A stretch of DNA of 64,000 bases from JANRJY01 sp033763735 (GTDB taxonomy: Bacteria; Bacteroidota; Bacteroidia; Cytophagales; UBA9547), in NCBI GenBank assembly GCA_033763735.1, contig JANRJY010000021.1, positions 5,059 through 69,058 of the forward strand. The letters are read 5' to 3'. Positions 43,295 to 52,460 of the stretch are shown piece by piece (positions within the stretch are counted from its first letter, which is position 1; the number at the start of each line of letters is the position of its first letter). The notes under the pieces were generated by a model, which did not search any database, was not told the origin of the DNA, and saw only the letters and a program-made list of their open reading frames with translations. Position numbers and translations under genes: made by a program.

Positions 43295-44270
43295 ACATTT
43301 TTCAGATCTTTTATACATTTCTCTGCCTTGGTTCTTGACTTCACGAACCTTTTCATTCTCCTCGTTTTGTGTATCCACAGCGCGATGAAGCACCATACTT
43401 TCAAAACTGCGAGCCTCGCCTCACGGTTTTGTTTTTTTGGATAATTATTTGGTTATTTGGGGTAGTGAAATGATATTTGGGTGAGGGGTTCTGGAATGGG
43501 AATTGAAGATTTACTAACACAAGGGGAAGAAAAGGACTATGGTAAACAAGATGTCAGGTGAAGACACCTGCCAGGGAGTAGAATCGAACTAATTCATGAA
43601 GCAGAAGATGGAGAAGAGTTGTTGGAATTTCTGCAATCCAATGAACCTGACGTTGTTTTAATGGATGTGAATATGCCAAAGATTGATGGTGTTCCAGCTG
43701 TTCAAGATGTTAGCGCAGCGCATCTAGAACAACAGATAAAAGAGGATTTGTAATCCGAAATAATAAAACTGACAATAATTTTCAAGTAAACACTTGGCTA
43801 AAGTATTTCAGACCCCTCATTCTTCGGGGTGACAATTTTAGCATGGGTGCATTTTCGCAATGTTGACAAACGTGTGAAGGATTTTCATGGACAACCCACC
43901 GTACGTATTCTCTTTTTAAAGCAGCATTATATCCCTAACTCACGTCAAATTACCCCACTCGCCCTTGATATCGGGGCGGTTGAGCAAATCGTTTTAAACA
44001 CTGTATAGAGCTGAGCATACGAATTATGGGTTGATAACTTCACACTAAATCCCTCCCCTTCTGAGAGGGACTTTTTAGACGCATGACTGAGTACCTCCTC
44101 TCCTAATTGGTTGTTACAGAGAGGGTTGACTTCCTCCCATGTTGGTGTTCCCAACTCGTCTTTGCTGTGTCTTTTGACCGGCAAACAAACTAAATCGGTA
44201 CGAAATGATTGGCTGCTTGTTGGTCAAAATAAGTCTTACAAGGGCGGAAAAAATTCAAATTTTCTTAAAT
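43295..44270. other. Gene-poor mosaic intergenic region
   Basis: Nearly 1 kb without a convincing gene and visibly richer in G/C than its surroundings. It contains a perfect CAGGTG-AAGA-CACCTG hairpin (43555-43570), a response-regulator relic (listed separately), an ACCCC...GGGGT hairpin (about 43812-43830) and a TCCCTC...GAGGGA hairpin (about 44049-44070). The open frame at 43945-44184 on the minus strand has no protein-like character. This looks like decayed sequence and dispersed intergenic repeats. Confidence 0.6.
43580..43753 (+). pseudogene. Response-regulator receiver-domain relic
   Basis: The frame from 43580 reads RIELIHEAEDGEELLEFLQS, then NEPDVVLMDVNMPKIDGVPA, and ends at TAA 43753. 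This is the middle of a NarL/FixJ-type receiver domain, with the phospho-acceptor Asp in VLMDVNMP. The first ~28 residues and everything after the beta3-alpha3 region are missing, as is a DNA-binding domain. The tail after GVPAVQDV is unrelated. It is a non-functional fragment next to the EPS locus. Confidence 0.75.
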
Positions 44271-44287
44271 GCAGTAATTCTACGTAA
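44271..44287 (+). promoter_or_regulatory. EPS motif site 1 (GCAGTA-N4-TACGTAA)
   Basis: GCAGTA (44271-44276), ATTC, TACGTAA (44281-44287), 43 bp before the first EPS gene at 44331. It is one of five matching sites in the EPS locus. Confidence 0.6.
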
Positions 44288-44330
44288 CTTTTCTAAACCA
44301 AATGGGCGTATTTCTGATAAATAAATTGGT

Positions 44331-45548
44331 ATGAAATTTATTATCACTTCCATAACGCCATGGGATTTTCCGATGGGTAATAATGCTAAAAATATTGCTG
44401 AGGAATTATCAAAAAAACATCAAGTCTTATACGTAAATCCACCACTAGATCGGATTTCGGCATGGAAAGAACATAAAAGTGATGCTGTAAAAGTGCGTAA
44501 AGGTGTCCTAAACAATAAAATACCTCATGTACAACAAGTTAACCAAAATCTTTGGGTGCTCAATCCTCCAGTGATTATTGAATCAATTAATTGGATTCAG
44601 AACAAGTGGTTATTCAGATATTTGAACAAGATTAATAATCAAAAAATTGCAAATGCCATCCAAATGACCTGTTCTGAAATAGGATTTGATGCATACTATA
44701 TCGTCAACGACAGTGATATGTTCCGTGGGTTTCATTTAAAAGAGATGCTTCAACCTATTAAGTACATGTATTATAGCAGAGATAACTTGATGGGTGTGGC
44801 ATATTGGAAGAAGCATGGATTGGTTATGGAACCTGAGCTAATTGCCAAATCTGATGTAGCCGTAGCGAACTCCATGTATCTCACAGATTATTTGTTGCAA
44901 TATAATCCCAATTCTTTTTTTGTGGGGCAAGGATGTGATTTGGAGCTATTTTCAAAACAACAATATTCAAAGCCCAATGAATTAGATTCAATTAATGGCC
45001 CCATAATTGGCTACACAGGTGCATTGTCAAGCAAAAGACTTGACATTCATTTGCTTGAAGAAATAGTGAATTGTAAACCCCATTGGAATTTTGTATTTAT
45101 TGGTCCTGAAGATGATGATTTTAAGAGCAGCAAGTTACACTCATTTACTAACGTGTATTTTTTAGGAAATAAACCTATTGCCGAATTACCAAATTATATT
45201 TCGCATTTCGATGCTTGTATTAATCCGCAATTGGTTAATGAAATAACTATTGGGAACTATCCTCGAAAAGTAGATGAATACTTAGCTATAGGAAAACCTG
45301 TAATTGCCACTTACACAAAAGGGATGGATTTGTTTTCTAAAGTTACCTATTTGGGGCAAGGAGTAGAAGCATTTATCCAAAACATTGAAAAAGCTTTATT
45401 TGAAAATAATGAAGTGCTTATTTCAAAAAGAAAAGCGGTGGCTAATTCACATTCATGGAAAAACAATGTACAACAGATATTAAATGCATTATTGAAGGGA
45501 AATGGAGTAAAAATACGTAATAATTCATCTGAACCCGCTCGTATTTAG
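44331..45548 (+). CDS. Glycosyltransferase, GT4/GT-B type
   Basis: A 405-residue cytoplasmic glycosyltransferase with two Rossmann-like domains. The N-terminal half (MKFIITSITPWDFPMGNNAKNIAEELSKKHQVLYVNPP) is the acceptor side. The C-terminal half (GPIIGYTGALSSKRLDIHLLEE, FIGPEDDDF, VYFLGNKPIAELPNYISHFDACINP, PRKVDEYLAIGKPVIAT) is the sugar-nucleotide side, including the E-x7-E-like KVDEYLAIGKPV. It is the first gene of the EPS locus and follows motif site 1. It adds a sugar to the lipid-linked repeat unit; which sugar is unknown. Confidence 0.85.
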   Translation: MKFIITSITPWDFPMGNNAKNIAEELSKKHQVLYVNPPLDRISAWKEHKSDAVKVRKGVLNNKIPHVQQVNQNLWVLNPPVIIESINWIQNKWLFRYLNKINNQKIANAIQMTCSEIGFDAYYIVNDSDMFRGFHLKEMLQPIKYMYYSRDNLMGVAYWKKHGLVMEPELIAKSDVAVANSMYLTDYLLQYNPNSFFVGQGCDLELFSKQQYSKPNELDSINGPIIGYTGALSSKRLDIHLLEEIVNCKPHWNFVFIGPEDDDFKSSKLHSFTNVYFLGNKPIAELPNYISHFDACINPQLVNEITIGNYPRKVDEYLAIGKPVIATYTKGMDLFSKVTYLGQGVEAFIQNIEKALFENNEVLISKRKAVANSHSWKNNVQQILNALLKGNGVKIRNNSSEPARI

Positions 45549-45569
45549 TCTTATAAAATATATACAACT

Positions 45570-46688
45570 ATGAAAACAAGAAACGAATCCATCCTTGAAA
45601 TTATTAAATGTCCGATAACCAATGAACCATTGTTTGAGTTTTCAGAAGATAAACTTTCCGAAATTAATTCTCAGATTATAGCCGGAGAAATAACATTCTT
45701 GAATGGAAAATCAATCAATAATCCAATTGATGGGGCGTATTATTCTAAACGAATGGGTATCATTTATCCTGTAATAGACGACATTATTTTCTTGTTGCCA
45801 AAATATGCCTTAGTCGATACAACATTACAAGATGAATGGTCAACACTGGATGGATTTGCATTTGAAAATCAGGAACTTGAAAACTTTTATGAAGAATTTG
45901 GATGGAAGAAAAATAAAAACAATGTATTTGAAGATGCTGCAAAGTTTGAAGATTTAAGAGGGGTGTCGCGCCAATATATTCATGATTGTCATATGCGTGT
46001 TAAAAAAATGCTTCCCAAATCCGGAAGATTTCTTTTGGATGCCGCTTCCGGACCCATTCAATTTGATGAGTACCTTGAGTATTCAAAAGATTTTGATTAC
46101 AGAGTATGCTTGGATATTTCAAGCAGAGCTTTACAACAAGCAAGAGCAAAACTAGGCGACAAAGGAATATATATTATTGGAGATATTGCTAATATCCCAC
46201 TCAAATCAAATGTAATAGATGCGGTGGTTTCATTAAATACTATTTATCATATTCCAAAAGACCAACAATTGACTGCTTTTCAAGAATTGCATAGAGTGCT
46301 TTCGGAAGGGGCTCCGGCACTTGTGGTATATGAATGGGGCAGACATTCTCATTTGATGAATGTGTTCGTATTCCCTTATAAAATATATCAACATGCTGTA
46401 AAAAGACTTAAAAAATATACCCCATCTATTTCGACACATCCAAATATATATTTTCATGCATTCAACCGAAGTTATTTTAATCGAAATAACTTAGGTTTTG
46501 AGATAAAAACTTATGTTTGGCGTAGTGTAAGTGTACCATTTATGAAAATTTATGTTCACGCAGGCTTGTTTGGGAAGTTAATTTTGAGATTAATTTTCAA
46601 AATTGAAGAGAAATTTCCTGCTCAGGCAGGCGCATACGGTGAATACCCAATGTTTTATTTTAGCAAAGAATCTTTAAAAGCAGCTTAA
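45570..46688 (+). CDS. SAM-dependent methyltransferase with N-terminal Trm112-like domain
   Basis: A 372-residue protein. Residues about 8-75 resemble a Trm112-like module (ILEIIKCPITNEPLF...MGIIYPVIDDIIFLLP), though only one Cys pair position is evident. Residues about 150-260 are a class I methyltransferase: FLLDAASGPIQFDEYLE, VCLDISSRALQQARAKLG, IPLKSNVIDAVVSLNTIYHI and ELHRVLSEGAPALVVYE. The last ~100 residues are unassigned. It starts 21 bp after the glycosyltransferase, in the same operon. It may methylate a sugar or lipid intermediate of the polymer. The exact substrate is open. Confidence 0.8.
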   Translation: MKTRNESILEIIKCPITNEPLFEFSEDKLSEINSQIIAGEITFLNGKSINNPIDGAYYSKRMGIIYPVIDDIIFLLPKYALVDTTLQDEWSTLDGFAFENQELENFYEEFGWKKNKNNVFEDAAKFEDLRGVSRQYIHDCHMRVKKMLPKSGRFLLDAASGPIQFDEYLEYSKDFDYRVCLDISSRALQQARAKLGDKGIYIIGDIANIPLKSNVIDAVVSLNTIYHIPKDQQLTAFQELHRVLSEGAPALVVYEWGRHSHLMNVFVFPYKIYQHAVKRLKKYTPSISTHPNIYFHAFNRSYFNRNNLGFEIKTYVWRSVSVPFMKIYVHAGLFGKLILRLIFKIEEKFPAQAGAYGEYPMFYFSKESLKAA

Positions 46689-46713
46689 ATTTTAAATCTA
46701 AATTAATAATGGT

Positions 46714-47265
46714 ATGTATGGAATAGTTAATAAAGCCATTCAAGGATTGGTAATTGAGAAATTTGGGGAAGAAGCATGGGAAAATATCAAGATAAAATCA
46801 GGGATTAATATTAGTACATTTATAAGTAATGATCCATATGATGACTCTGTTACCTACAAATTGGCAGGTGCAGCAGCAGATGTGTTACAAATGAAAGTTG
46901 AAGAAGTGCTTTTTGCCTTCGGTGAATATTGGATATTAAAAACAGGGAAAGAACATTACGGTTCAATAATGAAAGCCGGAGGAAGGAATTTAAAGGAATT
47001 CTTCAAAAATTTGCCTAATTTTCATAGCAGGGTTATGTTGATGTATCCAAATATTACTCCACCCGAATTTAAAATAGTTGATAGAATGGATGGGAGTATT
47101 GAATTGCATTATTACTCTAAAAGAGAGGGATTAATTGATTTTATGGCGGGTTTGATTTCAGGGCTCGGTAAAATGTTTGAGGAAGAAATTGAAATAGTAA
47201 AACTTAAGAATCGTAGTCATGGTTTGGATCATGATGAATTTCATATAATCTGGAAAAAAATGTGA
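46714..47265 (+). CDS. H-NOX heme nitric-oxide/oxygen sensor
   Basis: A 183-residue heme-NO-binding protein of standard length. The N-terminus MYGIVNKAIQGLVIEKFGEE is diagnostic. The proximal heme ligand is H104 in LPNFHSRVMLMYP, and the heme-propionate Y-x-S-x-R motif is in LHYYSKREGL, followed by FMAGLISGLGKMF. It binds NO at ferrous heme in the cytoplasm and signals to a partner kinase or cyclase. It overlaps the downstream hybrid kinase by 4 bp, the usual H-NOX/kinase arrangement. No tyrosine typical of O2-binding H-NOX was identified by eye, so NO is the likely ligand. Confidence 0.93.
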   Translation: MYGIVNKAIQGLVIEKFGEEAWENIKIKSGINISTFISNDPYDDSVTYKLAGAAADVLQMKVEEVLFAFGEYWILKTGKEHYGSIMKAGGRNLKEFFKNLPNFHSRVMLMYPNITPPEFKIVDRMDGSIELHYYSKREGLIDFMAGLISGLGKMFEEEIEIVKLKNRSHGLDHDEFHIIWKKM

Positions 47266-50200
47266 ATGTAAGTATCCAAAATAACAATTTAGATTTTAAT
47301 AATTTCTTTCCTTTTTACATTAAAACCTCCCACGAATTAATTATTCAAGAGGTGGGAATGAGCTTGTCCAAAGTTATTCCGGATTGTGTTGGAAAGGCTT
47401 TGTCTGAGGTTTTTGTTTTCAAAAGGCCTTGGAGTGTAAAGCATCAATACGACTCCATTTTGGAATATTCCAATCAAATATTCATTATGGAATCGCTGCA
47501 TGACAAACTCATGTACAGATGGCAAGTTGTAGAGCTGCCTAATTCCAAAGAATTGTTATTTATTGGTACTCCATGGATTACATCTGCTGATTTATTGGTT
47601 GACTATGGCATCACTTTGAATGATTTTGCTTTGCACGATTCGATCACCGACATGTTTCAACTGTTGCGAACACATGAGATCAATTTGAATGATATAAAAG
47701 AACTTGCAGAACAACTCAATGGCCAAAAAGATTTACTCCAAAAAGTAATTGACCTTGTACCTCATCAAATATTTTTAAAAGATAAAAATTCCAGATATAA
47801 GCTTGCTAATAGAAGTGTTGCTAATTTTTTTGGGATTGCAAATGAAAGTTTAATCGGAAAGACCGATAGAGATTTTGTTTTTCTAAAGGAAGAATCTGAA
47901 TTATACATAAATGGGGATAAAAAAGTTGTCGAAAACGGAGCGAGAATAGATATTCCCGAAGAACCACAAACTGATAGGGAAGGTAATTTGCACATTAATC
48001 ATGTAGTAAAAATGCCTTTCAAATTTGAAAATGGTGAAGTTGGAGTTATGGGTATTGCCATTGATATAACTCAAAACAAAATTGCCGAACAAAAACTCAA
48101 AGAAAGCGAAGATAGATATAGAAAAATTGTAGAAAACGCGAGTGATATCATATATAGAAGCGATGAATTGGGAAGGTTTACATATGTGAATAATCAGGCA
48201 GTGACTATTACCGGATATTCAAGAGAAGAATTAATAGGCAAACGATATCTTGAACTTGTAAGAGAAGACTACATTGAAAAGATTACTGATTACTATCTGA
48301 GCGAAGATTTCTTAAATGCAGTAGATCAGTCATACTATGAGTTTCCTATTTCAACAAAAGAAGGAAATGAAATTTGGCTGGGACAAAAAGTTCAGCCCTT
48401 GTTCGCAGATAATGTGCTAATAGGTTATCAGGCGGTTGTAAGGGATATTACTTTGATTAAAAAACTTGAATTTGAGCGCTTACAAACCGAAGATGAGCTA
48501 AGAGAAACTGCTTCAAGGCTCAAGTCGCTGATTGAAAACTTGAATGCAGGAATATTAGTTGAAGATGAACATAGGAAGATAGTGGCTGTAAATCAGTCAT
48601 TTTGTGATATTTTTACAATACCGGTGCCGCCCAATGATATGTTGGGTTGGGATTGTAGTGATTCGGCTGAACAATCAAAGCATATGTTTACCAATCCTGA
48701 TTTTTTCATTCAAAACATCAATGAAATACTTAGTAAAAAAGCAATAGTTACCGGAGAGGAACTACAAATGGTAAGCGGCAAAATTTTGCAACGCGACTAT
48801 ATACCCATTTTTGTTAAAAACGATTACAGAGGTCATTTATGGTATTATAAAGATGTGACGGAAGAATTTCATACCAAAGAAAAGATTAACGAACAAAAGC
48901 GTTTTTATGAATCGATTCTTAATAAAATACCGGCAGATGTAGTGGTTTGGGACGAAAATCACCGGTATTTGTTTGCCAATCCGGTTTCCATTAAAAGTCC
49001 TGAAATTCGAAAATGGATAATTGGGAAAGATGATTTTGAATATTGCGCTTATAGAAATAAACCTATCCATTTAGCCGAAGAGCGAAGAGCAAAGTTTTTC
49101 ACAATCAAAAATCAAAAAAAAGATTTGGAATGGGAGGAAAAAATGAAAAACCAGAATGGAAATGAGGAATATACACTTCGCAAAATGACGCCAATTTTTG
49201 ATGAAAATGGAGATTTTGAAATGGGAATTGGATACGGAATTAATATCACAGAAAGAAAGCAAATGGAAGTTGAGCTTGAAAAGGCAAAAAACTTGGCTGA
49301 AGAATCCTTGAAAGCAAAAGAACAATTCCTTTCTACTATGAGTCATGAAATTCGCACACCTATGAATGCGGTAATAGGAATGACACAACTTTTACTTAAC
49401 GAAAATCCAAAACCGGAGCAAATGGAATACCTGAACGCCATCAGGTTCAGTTCCGATAACCTATTAAACTTGATTAACGACATACTTGATTTTACCAAAA
49501 TTGAATCAGGCAAATTGGAGTTTGAAAAAATTCATTTCGACATATTTGAATTTATCAAAAAAGTGCAAAATACTTACCGTTTTCAGGCTGAAGACAAAGG
49601 TCTTATATTCAATAATCTGATTGACCCTAAAGTGGATCGGTATCTGGTAGGAGATACTGTGAGGTTGAATCAAATACTCACAAACTTGGTGGGCAATGCT
49701 ATAAAATTTACCGAAAAGGGGCAGATATTGATTAAAGTATCGAAAACAGGTTCGAAAAAAGGATTTGTAAAAATTCGGTTTGAAGTTGCAGATACCGGCA
49801 TTGGCATAGAACCTTCAAAAGTAGAACGGATATTTGAAAGATTTACCCAAGCGAATTCTGATACAACCCGAAAATACGGAGGCACAGGATTGGGATTAAC
49901 CATTACCAAATTGCTTGTGGAACAGCAAGGAGGCAAAATATCGGTAAAAAGTAAACCTGGAAAAGGAACCACTTTTAATGTGGAACTTGATTTTGAGATT
50001 GGAGAAAAATCAAAACTCAGAACGGAATCTACAATGCCATTATCAAAATTCAGAAAATTCGATGGGCAAAAAGTGCTTTTAGTTGAAGACAATAAACTCA
50101 ATCAAGTTGTTGCTTCTAAGTTTATGGCGAAGTGGGGGCTACATGTACAAATAGCCGAAAATGGCAGATTTGCAGTGGAAGCTGTTTCAAATGGCAGTTT

Positions 50201-50801
50201 CGATTTGATTTTAATGGATTTGCAAATGCCCGAAATGGATGGATTTCAATCTACAAAACACATTAGGACATTTAATAAGTCGATTCCAATTATTGCGCTA
50301 ACAGCTTCTGCCTCAATTGAAGTTAAAAGTAAAGTTACACAAGCAGGAATGAACGATTATTTGTCAAAGCCATTTGAAGCAACTGCCTTTTACAATAAAA
50401 TAAGTAGTTACTTAAACTTGAATGAAAAAAAAGGAAAGAATCAACCAGTGACCCAATCGGTTAAAAATGTTAAAAACCTATACAATCTTGATTACTATGA
50501 ACAATTCAGTGGAGGAAATAAAGCATTTGTTGAGGAAATGATTCAGATTTTTATTGAAGATACTCCTCCGATAGTTTCGGAACTGGGTAAGGCAATTCAA
50601 GCTAAAAAACACTATGAAATAGCTTCATTTGCACACAAACTCAAAACAAGTCTGTCACTTATGGGTATGGATGCAAGTAAGTGTATCAGGCTCGATGAAA
50701 TAGGAAAAAATAAAATTGAAAGTTGGGAAGAAGCGAATGATTGTTTTGAAAGCATTCAAATTCATGTGAGAGAAGTTGTGAAACAGCTTAGTAATAATTA
50801 A
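47262..50801 (+). CDS. Hybrid histidine kinase with HNOBA-like N-terminus, PAS repeats, receiver and HPt
   Basis: An 1179-residue soluble kinase; no transmembrane helix was seen. Residues about 1-165 resemble the heme-NO-binding-associated (HNOBA) domain: LLFIGTPWITSADLLVDYGI, then LNDFALHDSITDMFQLLRTH. Several PAS domains follow (about 170-275, 285-400, 420-530, 550-660). The HisKA domain has phospho-acceptor H695 in STMSHEIRTPMNAVIGM, then HATPase with NAIKFT, DTGIGI and GTGLGLTI. The receiver domain has D986 in LILMDLQMPEMDGF, and an HPt domain ends the protein with H1125 in FAHKLKTSLSLMG. It is coupled to H-NOX by a 4-bp overlap. It should relay phosphate to a response regulator, probably the one 88 bp downstream. 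Confidence 0.92.
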   Translation: MNVSIQNNNLDFNNFFPFYIKTSHELIIQEVGMSLSKVIPDCVGKALSEVFVFKRPWSVKHQYDSILEYSNQIFIMESLHDKLMYRWQVVELPNSKELLFIGTPWITSADLLVDYGITLNDFALHDSITDMFQLLRTHEINLNDIKELAEQLNGQKDLLQKVIDLVPHQIFLKDKNSRYKLANRSVANFFGIANESLIGKTDRDFVFLKEESELYINGDKKVVENGARIDIPEEPQTDREGNLHINHVVKMPFKFENGEVGVMGIAIDITQNKIAEQKLKESEDRYRKIVENASDIIYRSDELGRFTYVNNQAVTITGYSREELIGKRYLELVREDYIEKITDYYLSEDFLNAVDQSYYEFPISTKEGNEIWLGQKVQPLFADNVLIGYQAVVRDITLIKKLEFERLQTEDELRETASRLKSLIENLNAGILVEDEHRKIVAVNQSFCDIFTIPVPPNDMLGWDCSDSAEQSKHMFTNPDFFIQNINEILSKKAIVTGEELQMVSGKILQRDYIPIFVKNDYRGHLWYYKDVTEEFHTKEKINEQKRFYESILNKIPADVVVWDENHRYLFANPVSIKSPEIRKWIIGKDDFEYCAYRNKPIHLAEERRAKFFTIKNQKKDLEWEEKMKNQNGNEEYTLRKMTPIFDENGDFEMGIGYGINITERKQMEVELEKAKNLAEESLKAKEQFLSTMSHEIRTPMNAVIGMTQLLLNENPKPEQMEYLNAIRFSSDNLLNLINDILDFTKIESGKLEFEKIHFDIFEFIKKVQNTYRFQAEDKGLIFNNLIDPKVDRYLVGDTVRLNQILTNLVGNAIKFTEKGQILIKVSKTGSKKGFVKIRFEVADTGIGIEPSKVERIFERFTQANSDTTRKYGGTGLGLTITKLLVEQQGGKISVKSKPGKGTTFNVELDFEIGEKSKLRTESTMPLSKFRKFDGQKVLLVEDNKLNQVVASKFMAKWGLHVQIAENGRFAVEAVSNGSFDLILMDLQMPEMDGFQSTKHIRTFNKSIPIIALTASASIEVKSKVTQAGMNDYLSKPFEATAFYNKISSYLNLNEKKGKNQPVTQSVKNVKNLYNLDYYEQFSGGNKAFVEEMIQIFIEDTPPIVSELGKAIQAKKHYEIASFAHKLKTSLSLMGMDASKCIRLDEIGKNKIESWEEANDCFESIQIHVREVVKQLSNN

Positions 50802-50819
50802 TTTTAAGTTTTTAAAAAT

Positions 50820-50837
50820 GCAGTAAAAATACGCTAA
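50820..50837 (+). promoter_or_regulatory. EPS motif site 2 (GCAGTA-N4-TACGCTAA)
   Basis: GCAGTA (50820-50825), AAAA, TACGCTAA (50830-50837), 52 bp before the response-regulator start and 18 bp after the kinase stop. Confidence 0.6.
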
Positions 50838-50889
50838 AACAAAAAAATAAAATTAGGTATAAATGCATATATAAGTAACTCACTTAAAT

Positions 50890-51273
50890 ATGCAAAGTAT
50901 GAAACCTACACTTCTGATAGTTGATGATGAATGGGCCATTTGCCGTTTGCTTCAATTTTATTTCGACAAACAATATAACGTTGTTACAATGACCGATAGC
51001 AAAGATGCATTGGCATGGTTGCAAAGCAATAAAGCAGAGGCAATTATTGCCGATTTGCAGATGCCAACAATTTCCGGAAAGGATATTATTCGTTCAGTAA
51101 GAGCTCAGAAAAAAAACAACAAAACACCTTTTATTATTCTTTCTGGAAGTGATACCACCAACGACCGAATCGAATGCCTAGAGATAGGAGCTGATGATTA
51201 TATGGTAAAGCCATTTAACCCTAAAGAATTGGAAATCAGATTGAATGTTATCAACAAAAGAAATCAAAAATAA
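50890..51273 (+). CDS. Single-domain response regulator
   Basis: A 127-residue receiver-only protein. The acidic pocket is D12/D13 (LLIVDDEWAICRLL), the phospho-acceptor is D55 (AIIADLQMPTISGKDI), the switch Thr/Ser is in FIILSGSD, and the conserved Lys is in DDYMVKPFNP. There is no output domain, so it signals by protein contact or is a phosphorelay intermediate. It sits between the H-NOX/kinase pair and the priming glycosyltransferase, which itself starts with a receiver-like domain. Phosphotransfer from the HPt domain of the kinase is the natural guess. Confidence 0.92.
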   Translation: MQSMKPTLLIVDDEWAICRLLQFYFDKQYNVVTMTDSKDALAWLQSNKAEAIIADLQMPTISGKDIIRSVRAQKKNNKTPFIILSGSDTTNDRIECLEIGADDYMVKPFNPKELEIRLNVINKRNQK

Positions 51274-51280
51274 TTCTAAC

Positions 51281-52447
51281 ATGGAAGCAACAGCTAAAAA
51301 TACAAAATTCAAAATGTTATATGTAGATCGTAACATTTATACAACCATCAAATTTATAGAAGATCTTCATACCGATTTTGAAATATGGACGGTGCCTACA
51401 GTTAAGAAGGCATTTTATAAATTACCTGATATCCAGCCTGATATAGTGGTTGCGAGCCATGATATAGGCGGATATGATAGTATTGAACTGCTTGAAAGAA
51501 TAAAATCAAAACACAAAAACAAAAAAATGTCATTTGCCATGGTTGCAAATTCCATTACTCCTGATTTGAAAAACAAAGCCATCAAAAATATAAATGGTGA
51601 AATAGTAACTCAGCTTACTCCAAAAACGGAAGTGAAAAAAGCATTTAAAGAAATGATCCTAAAAAATGCCGGCATTAAAGTTTTTGAAAATAGTTATAGA
51701 AGAGCAAATGTGTTCAAGGTCCCAATTTATAAAAGAGCTATGGATATTGTTGGGGCAAGTGTTGCATTGATATTGGCTTCTCCAATGTTTTTGGTTGTAG
51801 CTGTTGCTTTAAAACTGGAGTCAAAAGCTTCAGTATTTTACAAATCGAAAAGGGTAGGTATGGGATATAAAATATTTGATTTGTACAAATTTAGAACAAT
51901 GGTGCCTGGCGCGGATATGAAAATTGGGCAAATGAAAAAAGAAAATATGTATAACAAGGTAATTCATCACAGTCAATGTAATAATTGTGATTTGCAAGGG
52001 AAAAATTGCTCAGTTCCCCGATTATATATTCATGGTGAATCGGTATGCGAAAATGAATATTTGACAAGAAAAAATGCTGAAGCAAAATTTAAAAAGTTCA
52101 ACAACGATCCACGAATTACTTGGTTAGGCAAATTCCTGCGAATGAGTAGTTTGGACGAACTCCCTCAACTGTTAAATGTACTCAAGGGCGATATGAGTCT
52201 TGTCGGTAACCGTCCATTACCACTATATGAAGCAGAGCTAATCACCTCAGACATAAGTATTCAACGTTTTTTGGCTCCAGCCGGAATTACAGGTCTGTGG
52301 CAAGTAATGAAAAGAGGTAAGGCTGAAATGTCCGAAATGGAACGAATTGTACTTGATAATCAATATGCAAAAACTTATAGCTTAAAAATGGACATGTGGA
52401 TTATACTCAAAACATTTCCTGCATTGTTTCAAACAGCGAACGTTTAA
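51281..52447 (+). CDS. Priming sugar-phosphate transferase fused to receiver-like domain
   Basis: A 388-residue protein from ATG 51281; ATG 51245 would overlap the regulator gene and add 12 residues. Residues about 5-120 look like a degenerate receiver domain (FKMLYVDRNIYTTIKFIEDL, PDIVVASHDIGGYDSIELLERIK). A transmembrane segment (DIVGASVALILASPMFLVVAVAL) follows. The polyprenyl-phosphate sugar transferase domain has VFYKSKRVGMGYKIFDLYKF-RTM, SLDELPQLLNVLKGDMSLVGNRPLP and AGITGLWQV. A Cys-rich insertion (CNNC...C...C, about 227-255) splits the catalytic domain. It starts polymer synthesis by loading the first sugar-phosphate on undecaprenyl-phosphate. The fusion suggests signal control of priming. 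Confidence 0.88.
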   Translation: MEATAKNTKFKMLYVDRNIYTTIKFIEDLHTDFEIWTVPTVKKAFYKLPDIQPDIVVASHDIGGYDSIELLERIKSKHKNKKMSFAMVANSITPDLKNKAIKNINGEIVTQLTPKTEVKKAFKEMILKNAGIKVFENSYRRANVFKVPIYKRAMDIVGASVALILASPMFLVVAVALKLESKASVFYKSKRVGMGYKIFDLYKFRTMVPGADMKIGQMKKENMYNKVIHHSQCNNCDLQGKNCSVPRLYIHGESVCENEYLTRKNAEAKFKKFNNDPRITWLGKFLRMSSLDELPQLLNVLKGDMSLVGNRPLPLYEAELITSDISIQRFLAPAGITGLWQVMKRGKAEMSEMERIVLDNQYAKTYSLKMDMWIILKTFPALFQTANV

Positions 52448-52460
52448 AAAAAAATACAAA

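Noticed and set aside
43945..44184. 79-residue ORF on the minus strand
   Set aside because: Composition is not protein-like, it overlaps repeat/hairpin sequence, and no family resemblance was seen.
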